DNA of 64,000 nucleotides from Acridotheres tristis. Its lineage: Eukaryota; Chordata; Aves; Passeriformes; Sturnidae. Shown piece by piece: positions 1-12,200 of this stretch (its first letter is position 1; the number at the start of each line of letters is the position of its first letter). The notes beneath the pieces were generated by a model. It saw only the letters and a program-made list of their open reading frames with translations, was not told where the DNA came from and made no database searches. The DNA is taken from assembly GCA_037013685.1 (NCBI GenBank), contig CM072887.1, positions 87,068,347-87,132,346 on the forward strand, read 5' to 3'. The position numbers were made by a program, and so were the translations under genes.

Positions 1-2569
1 GTCTGACCTCAATTTTTCATTTTTCCCTTTTATAAATTCCAGCTCCAGTCTTCAGTAAAGTGGATTGAAGAATCCACTCTAAATTATCTGAAATTTTAAA
101 AATATTAGCAATGTCTCAGTGGATAACTCTTCCATTTTATAAAACTGAGTTCTGCCAGCATTTTATATTATTGCACTATTTTTGGTTATTAGTCTAAATA
201 TTTCACTTGTACTGTATGTAAAATATACAAGAACGTACATTTAGAGAAAGTAATGCTAAAAGGTCATAGACTTTTCTTAAGATGTAACAGGGACAAAACT
301 GTACTTCCAAGCTCTGAGTCATATGCAAGTCTCATAAAGGCCTACTTGCTATAGCTCACATATAATAAATGTTCCTTGAGAAATTGCTCAAGTGATATGA
401 AACATCACAGAAGTATTTCTACTAGGAAATGCTCATAAAAGCCCTGGACAGGCAAATGAAACTACAATTAAAATTTTACAAGGACTAGGTGCAAATTTTA
501 ATAGAAATGTGCACAAAAATCCTGCATTATAAATGCATGACAGTTCATTGGCTGATGAAATCAATAGAAAGAGTCTCTTGTGCAGTTTGCTTCTAGAAGC
601 TTCTGCTTTCATTATAGTTACCTACCATTTTGGCAAAGAGTATCCAGAGAGGTAGGATAGTCTGTGCTTTATTTAGCTGCAACACATCTTTCTACATATC
701 TAACATAAGTGGAAAAAGAAAGTTGAATGGAATCAAAGGACATGCTGTCCAAACCCCATCCCTATTCCCTAAGAAGATATTCAGATGTCTGTATCACATG
801 CTGTATGTTCATGAGTTGACAGAAATAATCAAAAGAATTATATAGGATGTGCAGTACTTGGAAAGATTTATGCTAATATGGTCATATATGAGATTATAGA
901 AAAAATCCAACTCTTTGAAAAACACAGGGATAGCTCTTCTATAAACTAGAAACCTTTGCCTAATTAGAAGACTTTCTACAGTTCAGAGTGGGTGTAGGTT
1001 CTGCATCCTTGGCAGTATCTACTGAACTTACGTTTCTAAACAGAGAACTCATCTTTCAAAGCAATGAGAAAATCTGTTTTGCCACTACGCAAGTACTGTA
1101 CAGTATCTGAGTCATCTCCTGACTCTGCCAGAGAGGGATCTGAGGCGGCTGCTCTTCCTTTCTCAGGAAATCTGACTTGGAAAGAGAATTTAAGATCAGG
1201 GAACTGAATTGGCATCTGGGTGAGTAGTAGCTTACAATTTCCTCTCAAAGTTCAGATGTCTTCCTTGCCTTCAAAAACTGTGCTTCTTTTTTCTTTTAAG
1301 TGCTCATAACTTAAAAATATCGCATAAAGTAATTTTGAAACTCTTGCAGAAAAGAAACCTGCACTTATATTAAACCATCAGATCCATTAGAAAAATGACT
1401 CGTGGCATCTTTAAAATGAGATATCTGGAGGCATGTGACAGACCTCCTCCCCAAATCTTTTGTATTATTCTGGTAGGTTGTACTCCACACAGAGGAGCCT
1501 GTGATGAGAGATGGGTCATGGCCTCCTGAGGGGCTGGAGATGGATGGCAGACATATAAGTTTGCCCTGATTATTATTCAAAAAAATAGTTATGCTGATAG
1601 ATTAGCCTTATCTACTAGAAAAATGAATAGACCGACTGCTGAAGTCTAAGTGTTGCCAAATCTTTCTATTCATAAGTCCTATAGGCTTATAAGAAATAAA
1701 GAAAAAGTTCTACAATATATGTTGTGTGTAAAAGAACATTGTATCATGACTGTCATTTTGTAAATGTCAGAATTATCAAGCAGATAAAAGGTAGTGATGG
1801 AATAAAAATATTTGAAGAAGAATCTACAATCCAAATAAAGGGAAAATCACCCTACAAGAAAAAATGACATTACCATTTCCTTCTCCCTTTCCATACTCTG
1901 TTTAATTATGAATAAGCTTTTGCCCACAACGTTCTGTAATGACTCTTCAAGAGTTTTGATAGGGCACTCCAGTATGAGGACTTTGGTGCCACCTTTTCTG
2001 GGAAGTTTCAAAAAAAGATCAGCATTGCTGTTCACAACGAACCTTTTTTTTCCATCAATTTCCATATTAATTTGATACTGAGTGGCAGTCTTTGGAGGAA
2101 ATCTGTTCCACAAACTTGTGTTTGGGGTCCTGAGAATAGCCATGTCTGTGTAGGATTACCTGTTCCTGATCTATACAGGTGTACTGCTCAGTTTGGCATT
2201 TACCAGTAACAGGTTTTCATTCCTAAGATCTAGAGAAAAGCTGTAAAGATATACAAGGAGCTATGACTGTCACAAATACTACAGCCCTAATTTCATTCAT
2301 GTCTTCTGAATTTTGAAGCATAAGGCTGTGTATTTTCAAGCAGCCTTCCTCAATCTTGATAATAATATTTAATTTATTTCCCTTTATTTTAATCTAAATG
2401 TTCCTTGCTCTGTTGTCAGAATTCTTCAGGCCACTGATCTGTAGTGGAACAATGTCCTGATTTTTTTCTCTGTCTTTACTTATCATATGTAAGAGTGATT
2501 ATTGGGCTTTACAGGGCTTTACTGCACCACTGGTTAGTGGTTTGTCTAAGTTTCATGTATTTCTTTTCG

Positions 2570-2964
2570 GATCCAGGATTATTAGAAAGGCAATTGAGCC
2601 AGATTCTCGTGTTCAGACTTAAGTGTTTATTATATCTTATCAAAATTTACAGAAAGCACAGCAGCACTTCTAGCTCCTTGCTAGAAGTAGGAAAAACGGC
2701 TCCAAGCTGAGCCTGTTTCAAGGCCTTTTAAAGCTAAACAGACCAATAAGAGTTTAACACCTATATTATTTATACTTTTAACACATTAATAGATTCCCAT
2801 GACCCTTAGAGTGACTTTCAACTGACCAATCTAAAGGTAACTACCTAATTTCCGTGAAGAAGCAGGAAGAGAAGATGAGCAAGAAGAAAGACACCACCCA
2901 AAATTCTCCATCTTGTCCCCTAACTACCACTATACATAAAAATCCCCAAATTTAAAACCCATCA
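2570..2964 (-). mobile_element. Solo LTR-like segment of an avian endogenous retrovirus
   Basis: Read on the minus strand, this roughly 395-bp segment has the layout of an LTR. It starts near TGATGGGTTTT, continues through a G-rich stretch (GTTAGGGGACAAGATGG), has a TATAAATA box (plus positions 2767-2774), and then AATAAA (plus positions 2626-2631) before its end. The early part resembles LTRs of songbird endogenous retroviruses as I remember them. No internal retroviral coding sequence flanks it on either side, so it is probably a solo LTR left by recombination. The right boundary (CA at 2963-2964) is fairly clear, the left boundary is approximate, and I could not identify a target-site duplication. 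Confidence 0.6.
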
Positions 2965-5419
2965 CGCAGTGAAAATACACACATCTAACCTACTGCACAC
3001 ATTTGTGATCTCTAACTCATTTTTTATATTTACAAATCTTCTCCAAGGTTTCAAGTTCAGTGCAGTGTTTTCCAGGGTGCCTGTGCCAAGAAGCACAGAA
3101 AACTCAAAAACTCCATATTTCTGAGATCCAACAATCATAGTCCTACAGTCATTGCAATTGTGGCTATAAGGAAAATACAGTAAATTGCATTTTTCCTTCA
3201 GAGCTGGCTGGATCAATGAACATATCATTGCCATACATTCCTTGCATATGCTAATCAGACACAGGGCTATGAATTATTTTAACCAAATATTTGACAAATT
3301 AAGATTCCAGCATATTTTGAATATTGTAGCATTTCTATCTGTCTTGATCCAACAAAGCAGTGATGTAGTCTGACAAATTCCTAACTATAACAGAATCTTA
3401 ATGTCAGTAGCTTCACCAGAAATTCATTTGCACTTCCAAGAGGTATTTAGATCAATCTTCTCTCATGAGCCTTTTATTTGGCTGAGTCAGTTAATGAGGA
3501 AATTAGCCTGTGCATCCAATTTGCCCAAATCAGTGGCACCACTATCAACTGCAATTGATGAAATTCTTTCACTCCTTATGAGTCAACTATATAAATCAGA
3601 AATTGCTGTCTCTTTTCTAAGTGCATCTACTGTGCTGAAAGGAAAGGAGAAGATATTTCAGTCAGGTCAATGGTGGAACATATGTTCGTTTGCATTGTTG
3701 TTTGCATTTTTACTTCTCAAAGTTGGTCTAGGAGCAAGTAATATTTACAAGTTTTAAGAATTCTGCAGGAACAATGCTGATTATCATCTTCCAACTATGT
3801 CTTAAATACAAGGTTTGTTAGATGCAACATTACTTCAAAGAAGCCATCTAATTCCTTCTTCCTTGAGCTAATACTCATTACCTTTCTTTTAGGGTTCTTG
3901 TAGTGTATATTAACAGAAAACTAATGCTATTATTAAGCTATCATGTTCCAAGTAAGCATTAGCAATATGTAGTGATGGCTCAGTTTGATAAGAAAATAAG
4001 CTGTACATAGTTAACAATGCAGTAGATAAATAAATTTCTAATGTATATGTAGGGTTGCAACCATGAACTTAACTTTAAAAAAGTGAAGAAGTCCACATTT
4101 TGAAAGTAACCACTGTACAATAGCTATATATCATAAATTGAATAAAAGCTTCTCGTTATCGATCTAGTGTGCTGGTTGAGAAAAGGACACAATTCAGAGA
4201 CTGAGGAAGTGACCAGACTGGGTTTTTTTATTTCAGTATTTTACTCCCTCTTGCATTTAATGAGCACATATTTTCGTGGTCACGTATTTGTAATGACTCC
4301 TTTGCTACCTGTTATATAGCTTTATATTTATTAGTAAATGGTCATGTCATAAAAGAAGGATTACGCTTTTTCTTTGGTCAATAGCGTTTCTGAAACTGAC
4401 TGCTGAAGTGGAATTTTATTGTAATTAAACTGGGTCTAGGCACAACTCAGACCTGAAATACTGCTGAGATTGAATTTAAGACAGCTTGGAATTTTCGAAG
4501 TTAATAATTGCATATTTTATCACAATCTTCCTGCCGATGGCATTGTCTTCTCTTTAGTATACTTCTAGTTTGCATTTTGGTTTTTTTTTGCTTTTCCCTT
4601 TTTAAGTTTATATATGCTTAGAGAAGCTTGCTAGCTGTGTGCATATATCATGTGAAAATCATTAAATGTTTAAGAAAACCAAATACATATAAGCTAAAAC
4701 TAATTGGTGGTTGAATATCAGCTATTAAATAATTATTTTAAAGAAAAAAAATAAGGAGAAAATTAGCTGCTTGAGGACAAAATCTCTTTGGCTGGGCTGC
4801 CCACTGAGCTGAGCATTCCCACAATAGACATGATATCAAGTGAGAGTGGTTTCTTTAGAGATTGAATTGAAATTTAATTTGTTCTTTGCATCCCTACTCA
4901 AGAAAGCTAATTCAACACTGTTATCAAGAAAGACTCCTTTAGTACATCAAAGAGTCTTCTGTTTGACATTTATAGCTTTAACACAAACTGGACTGGATAT
5001 TTGAATGTGCCATATAGTAAATACAAATATCTGAGGGCATAGATATCTAAAGAAACAGTATGTGTGTTTTATATACTACTTAGAGTTGTATCTTCTGATG
5101 GTCTTCCAACTTACCTGGACATTCATTAATTTATTTTTATGAAGATGACTAATCAGTTAATTGAGCACAAAGGCAAAATTTCTACAAATGGAATGTCAAG
5201 TCCCACTTTTAAACCTGACTTCCCTCCTTTTCCAGCTATATTCTCCTACTTCCAGTTCACAGTTCCTACCTCTACATCAATTCTGTAAATCTGTGTGAGG
5301 TTTTCCACCCTCACATGACCCACCAACTTAAATCATTGATGGAGAATTCAGCAGTGGCTTATCCAAAATCAGAATTTGCTGCCGAAGAGGACAGCAGTGA
5401 CATTTCAAGTCAGGCTCCC

Positions 5420-6595
5420 ATTTCCTGTTAGACTAGGACAAGCTGGGACCAACTGTCTGAACTTTTTCAGGGAAAAGGACCTGGGGATCTTGGTGAACAC
5501 CAAGTGGACTATGAACCAACAGTGAGCCCTCACAACAAAGAGCACCAATGGCATCCTGGGCTGCATTAGGCAGAGCCAAGAGGTCCGGGAAGGTGATCCT
5601 CACTCAGCACTGCTGAGACACACCCGGAATACTCAGGCCAGTTCTGGACTCCCCAGTGCAAGAGAAATGAGCATACTGGAGTGAGTCCAGCAGAGGGCCA
5701 TGAAGGTGATTAAGCTGCTGAGGCATTGACATGGATATAAAGAGAGGCTGAGTGGATGGGAATTGTCCAGCCTGGAGACAAGAACTGCAGAGAACTTTTC
5801 ACTGTCTATAAATACTTGAGAAAGAGAAGCTAAAAGGCATAAATTTTTGCCAGAGGCACATGGTGCAAGCTGCCAGTGGAAGTAGTACAGCGTCAAGAGC
5901 AGCAAGGGCTCTCTTGAGGCCCATAATTGAGGTCAGTATCATGGCCAGGAGGGCAGGGGCTCTGCCACTCAGAGCCCAGTCCCTGCAAGGTAGACTCAGA
6001 GTTGTACCCAGGTTCAATCAAGACTCCTAATATCACCATGTCAGTTTGTAGTAGAGACAGATCTGAGGGCAAGCCATGGAGTCAGTCCATAGAACATGAT
6101 GAGATCTGGTGGGGATAAATGGTGTCACAGCTCAGGGACTGTCAGACAAGTCCATGGTGACAACGCAGACCTTAGGTCAGGCTGGGAAACCAGTTGACTT
6201 GACCATTTGGGTTCCAGGCCAGGAGGGTCAATGGCCCTAAACAAGCACAGCTGTCACTCAACTGCAGACTGGCTCTCCAGTGGTGTCACTGAGGCAAGGG
6301 AAGAAGGCCAGGCTGAAACAGGGCTCCTGGACCCATGGGCAGGGGTGTGGATGAAGCTTACAGGTGAGCAGGTCAGGGCTGGTAAAGGCTGTCAGTGCAC
6401 CCTGACACACAGGCAATTCCATTTAAATAAAATACACTTATTTCTCTATGGAGATGGTTAAGCAGTGTAATAGCTTGCTTAGAGAAGTTGTGGGGTCTCC
6501 GTACTTGGCGATACTCAAAACCAGAATGGTTCTTGGAAACTATCTGTTGGACTAGACAATCTCGAGATCCAACCTTCTAACGTTCAGGTTTTTGT
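5420..6595 (+). mobile_element. CR1 LINE 3' fragment, interrupted by an unrelated insert
   Basis: The left part has the CR1 signature in sense orientation, including ggaaaaggacctggggatct, the atggcatcctgggctg block, and the reverse-transcriptase end region with actgctgagacacacc. The right part, from about 6405, has the CR1 3' tail: agaagttgtggggtctcc, then a block like ttggactagacaatctcgag. About 550 bp between roughly 5860 and 6405 does not match CR1 as I know it. The copy is old and its reading frame is broken. Confidence 0.8.
5860..6405. repeat. Unidentified GC-richer insert within the CR1 copy
   Basis: This segment separates the middle and the tail of the surrounding CR1. It is richer in G and C than its surroundings, with motifs such as agtccatggtgacaacgcag and ggttccaggccaggagggtc. 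I do not recognise the family. It may be a nested short interspersed or LTR-derived element, or a CR1 subfamily segment unknown to me. Its boundaries are estimates from where CR1 similarity stops and resumes. Confidence 0.4.
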
Positions 6596-8751
6596 AGTTT
6601 TCTGATAGCAAGAAACAAATGTTGCATTTAGGGTGAGCATATGCCCATATGTAACTGCTATGGAACAGCTGTCTTTCAAATCACATTCTGTCTTACTCAT
6701 AGTAACTTATCATTTTTCCAAGCTCTCAACCCCTAAATCTCTTTTTGTTCCAGAAATGTACAGCAGAATTCATATTCAAACACATTTTAATTTAAGCTGT
6801 TACATAAAATTTATGATTCTTAAATGCATTTAAATGTGTAATTAATTAAAAGTCAGGCTATATATGTGCCTGCATTCTGGAAGTTAGAAGTTTTCATTCC
6901 ACAGCTCTTTTTTTTCCCCAGATGCATATATGTGTACAAATAGCACACTGAGATAGTCTTCTTTACATCTAATTTGCATAATATATTAATGCTGGAAGAA
7001 CCTAAATTGGGTCACAAGAAGTCTTGACTCAGCTGTGGTGCTCCTGCTGCTCCTGTTGATCTCAGTGTGAGTTCTGCATGCCACTGGAGTGCCACACGTC
7101 TGAACTAAGTTCAGTCATGTCTATCTAAGAGAATTTCCCCTCATGATACAGTTTTGCATTTTGTGAGGTTTTTTTGTTTATGCATTATAGATTAGCTGTT
7201 GTCTGATAGCTAAGCTTTTATCCTAAAGTTAAAACTTAATAATTTCCTAACTATGTTTTTATACAAAATATAAATTTCCATTTTCTATTCCCTCAGCAGT
7301 ATTTCTGCAAGACATACTTGTCTCCTTTTTGGAAGGGGAAAAAAGACCTACCAAAAGCAGTTAGTTTTCTTTGTATAGGATTCCTGCTGTGCTGATTTTA
7401 TGCCTGTACTGTGATGTATGCTACCAATTTAGCAATCATTCAGTATGTTACCGTATGGAGGTTTCGGGCAACAAGTATACTAGATGTGTTACAATCATAA
7501 AAAATTTACCTAATCTGAAAAACATACTTGTCACAATTTTAGTAGAACTCCAGTCCAGTTTGATTTAGCAGAAGCTTTTAACTTTCTCCGTGTTCATAAG
7601 GACCTAATCTTAGCCCCCTTAAGCACACATTTTATACTCTACCAAAGTTAATTAGTAGTAAAATATGCTTGAAAAATTTTGCCTTTAGTACAATCTAATC
7701 TAATAAAACTAGTCTAGAGTATACCCAGTGATATAGGAATGACGGGAATAACCAAGATTTTCATACAATCTTTTATATCTTCTCATCCTCCTAATTATCA
7801 TTTGTTTGAATATACAGGTAAAATTGAGGTGAAAGACTGAGTTACAGTCAGCACCATTGAATAGAAAAATGCAGTTTTGCCTAATGTGGAAGGTGGTGTG
7901 ACAACAAGAATGGAAGGATTACCTTTGATGAATGCCATTGTTTGCTTGTGTTTACTGAGTAATCTGTTTTTGCATTCAGTAAACTTAGTTTAGCTCCTTT
8001 GCTGTAATCTTTGGATCTTAGAACCCTCAGTCAAAAAGATGCTGCTGTTACAATTTCCTTGATTCTGCTGTCTTCGTATTGCTAATTTCTCTACAGTGTT
8101 CATCCGTTTTTGTTTTGACTCATTTACAGAATTGGAGAAAATATTGATTTTTTTTTTTTAGTTTGTATTTTTAAATGGAAAGAAAAAGCATTTGTTATAG
8201 ATAAAAAAGCTGACATATGATCAATAGAAAATATACTAATGGGCTGCTTTCCTGTCACTTCACTTTTGGTGTAACTCTAGTGTCAGCACTTACCGTAGTC
8301 CTGTGCTTCAAGAAACCCAAAAGGAGCAGAGAAACCCTCACTAGGTCAGGCAGAACCACAGATTCTGATAAAAGGACCTGTTTCCTCTGCACCACCATGT
8401 ACTTTTACTTTTTCCTTAGGAAAATATTTGCATGAATTGTGGCCAGTTGAATAAAAAAAATTTTAAAATGAAAGTAGAAATAGGTAAGGCAGGAAAAATA
8501 GCTTTGCGCTCTTAGGATTACCTTTTCTAATTGAAGAATTGAAACATTTTCTAGAACAATTTTCTTTTTCTTGAATGAAAGACAAAATTTTATGTGTGAC
8601 AGACTAGCAGATGCCATCCTGACTTCTTTCCAGATACTCTGCAATTTCGTCTTTCTATACAGAGCTCTGCCTGTAATTCTCTTGAATTTTCCTATGCAAA
8701 AAATGCACCCTTCCTCACATAACTAAATTATTTGGACTCTCTTCTAGTTGA

Positions 8752-9246
8752 TCACAGATAAAATCAGAACTATTTAGGTTGGAAAATACCAGTAAGACCT
8801 TCAAGTCCAACCATTAACCCAGCACTGCCAAGTCTAGCACTAAGCTGTGCCCCTAAGTGCCACATCTGCATGGGGACTCAACCACTTCTGTGGGCAGCCT
8901 GTTCCAGTTGTTGACAATCTTTTCTACAGGAATCTTCTCCTAATATCCAATCTAAACTCCCCCTGATGCAAACTGAGGCTATTTCCTCTTGTCCAGCTAT
9001 GTGTTACCTTGGAGAAGACACCAACCCTCAACTTGTTAAAACCTCCTTTCAGGCAGAGCAATAAAGTCCCTGCTGAGCCTCCCCCAGACTAAACACCACC
9101 AGCTCCCTCAGCCAATCCTCCTCCTTGTGCTCCAAAATCTTCACCAGTTTCATTGCTTTTCTCTGGAGATGCTCCAGTCCCTCAACGTATTTCTTGAAGT
9201 GAGAGCCTGGGAACTGAACACAGGATTCAAGGTGCAGACGCACCCA
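8752..9246 (-). mobile_element. CR1 LINE 3' fragment
   Basis: On the plus strand the segment opens with the reverse complement of a CR1 3' end (ttaggttggaaaatacc, then caagtccaaccattaaccc). It runs through the typical gggcagcctgttccag block to the conserved ctctggagatgctccagtcc block. The order shows the element lies on the minus strand and is truncated at its 5' end, as most bird CR1 copies are. Stops and small indels mean that the 64-codon frame in it is only a remnant. Confidence 0.9.
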
Positions 9247-12200
9247 GTTTGAAAGTTTTTATGGTTAGAACTTTCCTGCTAGATTAAATCTTTTTCTTAA
9301 TCTTAAATGCTTTCTTGTATGCTTGTCATCTGGTAGCAAGTGGCAGACACTACTGGGTCTTGATAGACAAGGAAACATCACTCAAATGGAATGAGGCCAT
9401 ATTATGCACACAGAAGTATTCCCATATTCTTTGCATTTTATATTAGAGAATGTTTCTCCTGACATAAGTTTATTTATAGGATTTTTTCACTTACTGTCTT
9501 TACAAACTGCGGTATCTGTGTGTTTCATGAATTATGATCATAAGTTACATTTGTACATTTAAATTCAATCTGTTTTTCACTTCTGTCTGAAGGTGAAGTT
9601 TGTGGGGTGTGCCTTGGAGGGAGAAATACTGTCAGGCAGCAAGCACAGTCAAATGACTTGAGGCAGTGCTACAGTTTTCTGTGCTGCAGTTTTCCGTGGC
9701 TGAGATTGTCAGCTGCCTGACTTCCATTGAGCCAACTCTGGGGGAAAATGCAGAACTGGAACTGAATCAGTAACCAGCCTGCTTCCTTCCATGCCCGAGT
9801 AATGAGTATGCCTGTCAGGAGGAGATAGCGAGGCTACTATCCCCCTGGGAATAAGTTTTGCTATTGCATCTGAGTTTTTTACAACTGCTTCACAGGTAAT
9901 TTCCTCAACCTCTGCCCATAGGTTAAGCACAAATATACTGTCAGTACAAGTAAGGAACTAATCAAGCTACCCTGGCTAGAGAAAAAAATTCTGTGGTTAG
10001 CAATTTCTTGTGGCTCACAGAAGTACCCTTTTAGAACAAGGAAGAAACATACACCTAAGCCTAATATAAAATTATCTCATTTTGTTATGCAAGATGATTT
10101 GACTTAATTAGATCTCAGATTTTCTATCCTCAAAAACAAGAGGACCTCAGATTTGCATAAAATGTATAAGTTGCAGTTAAAGAAAGAAGATTAAGATGGT
10201 TTTAAGGCACTACAGAAATACCTCACAATTGGACATATGTGATAATTGAAACATACACATTCATGGATACTTTTCTTGTGCTTTAAGACATTGATTAATG
10301 GATATAGTTATAGTACTTTTTTGAAAGGAAAATTTTAAAGGCAAATTGGATAGAAAAGCTTTTTTAAAAAATTCCGAAATATATTGTGATTAAATCAAAA
10401 TAAAATTATCAGTTTATTTCATCTTTAGATAAATTTTGAAGAAGTTCTTCTTTTTCATCATATGCTTCCTCTGTTTTCTTTCCAATGTTTGTATGTTTTT
10501 ATGCCAGCATCTACCAGGAATGGTTGGACAGACAAACTACAAACACTCTTGATAGTGTTTTATAGGTTAAAAAAATACAGGAGTACAGAAGATGTTAGTC
10601 TAAAGCTGCACACAGAAAAATATAAAGAAAGAAACAAGACCCAAAAAAGAAATTATATTTTAAATAAATTTAAACAAAGTATAAGGAAATAATCTTGACT
10701 TTAAAAATACTAACCAAAAATAAGTGTTAGTGTTAGAACAAGCTGAATGTTCTATACAGGCTATATCTGAGGAGGGGATGTGTTTGAATTTCCTGATAAA
10801 ATTTAATTACTTCCCTCTGAAGTGCAGTGTTTAGGTGTCTGTATACATAAATATTTAGGGCAAGCAATTCTCAGATGTCTGTACATCAGTGCTCCACTCT
10901 CAACATGAGTGTAGACATCCAGTAATGGAAGAGAATTAATATGATATGATGAGAGATTAATTTAAAAGATAAAATATAGGTAAAGAATTACAGTGATCAT
11001 GGTATTGGTAGACATCTCTTCCCTATCATAAAATTAAAAAGACATCTGTTCTTAAATACCAGACATACTTATTTCAACCATAGTTTTCTGACAAACAGAG
11101 AAGTTAAACTTTTCCCTCAAATAATTATTGTGAGATGATCTGTCGGATCTGAGTCACACTGATGGGCATCACTAAGTATACAAACTTTTTTTTATTATCT
11201 TGCAATCTTATTCATTTATTTTGTGCCATTATCACAAATACGTGAACAATGAAATGAAGGGCAGACTGCCTTTTGTGTCAGTGAAATCAGATAAGAAAAT
11301 GTTGTGATAAAGCAAAAGAATTCTAAGTCAGATTAGCTTAAAACCCTTCAAAACTTAAAGAATAAGTCTGGACTTTCATCAGGTGTTATGAGATAATGAT
11401 AAAGTTGTACAAGGGTAGGCTGTAATGAACAAAGCTTTAAGCTCGCCAACACAGAGATGTATTTCTGTGCAATTTTAACACATCTTTTTTACAATAATGA
11501 CTTGCGTGTTCCAAGGTGACATAAACCTCTTATTATTGGCTTTGGACTTCTAATTATGGATTTTAAAATGTTTGAGTTGGAGAAACTGATAAGATATTCG
11601 TAAAAGTTTTCCGAAACAGCCTTTCCCATAGCATCGATATCTAGTTTGCTTTTAAAGCTGATATGGGCAAGGAATGACTCATACCACTTAGAGAGGTGGT
11701 GATGTGATCCAAATAACTGAGTTTTTATCATTGCTCTGGCACACAAAATTTTCACTTTGATTTTGTCCACGTTAATTAGATTAACACTTCTAAATTCTGT
11801 TTTCTGCATCTGTATAGGAGGGGTAGTGATAAATAATTATATCATAGGTTTGCTTGAAAGTTGAATTCTTTAAAACAGTACACAGAATCAGTATAATTAC
11901 TTACATTATTAATATGATAGTTTTTCTTATAAATAATGACAACTAGAGTATAACAGATTTTTACTTAACATATTAATACCTGCAGTTAAATTCCCAAAAT
12001 TATCCAAAATACCTAAAATGTAAAAAACTTACAGATTTGTTCTTTTAATTTTGATGCCACTGAAGTCCATAGGAGTTTTCCCAATGTTTCAAGGAGGAAC
12101 TGCTGTTACCTCAGTCAATAGCTTGTTGTTCATGTACTATAACTTATAAAAATACACAGACCAAAACATCAGTGGTGTTTTTGCCACAGGGACTGAACAA

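Noticed and set aside
1847..2143. 98-codon minus-strand frame with an ATG start
   Set aside because: It looks protein-like, but frames of this length are expected several times by chance in 64 kb of AT-rich DNA, and I recognise no domain or splice context.
3401..3757. 118-codon plus-strand frame with a hydrophobic end
   Set aside because: No family is recognisable, there is no promoter or splice evidence, and the length is only mildly unusual for this composition.
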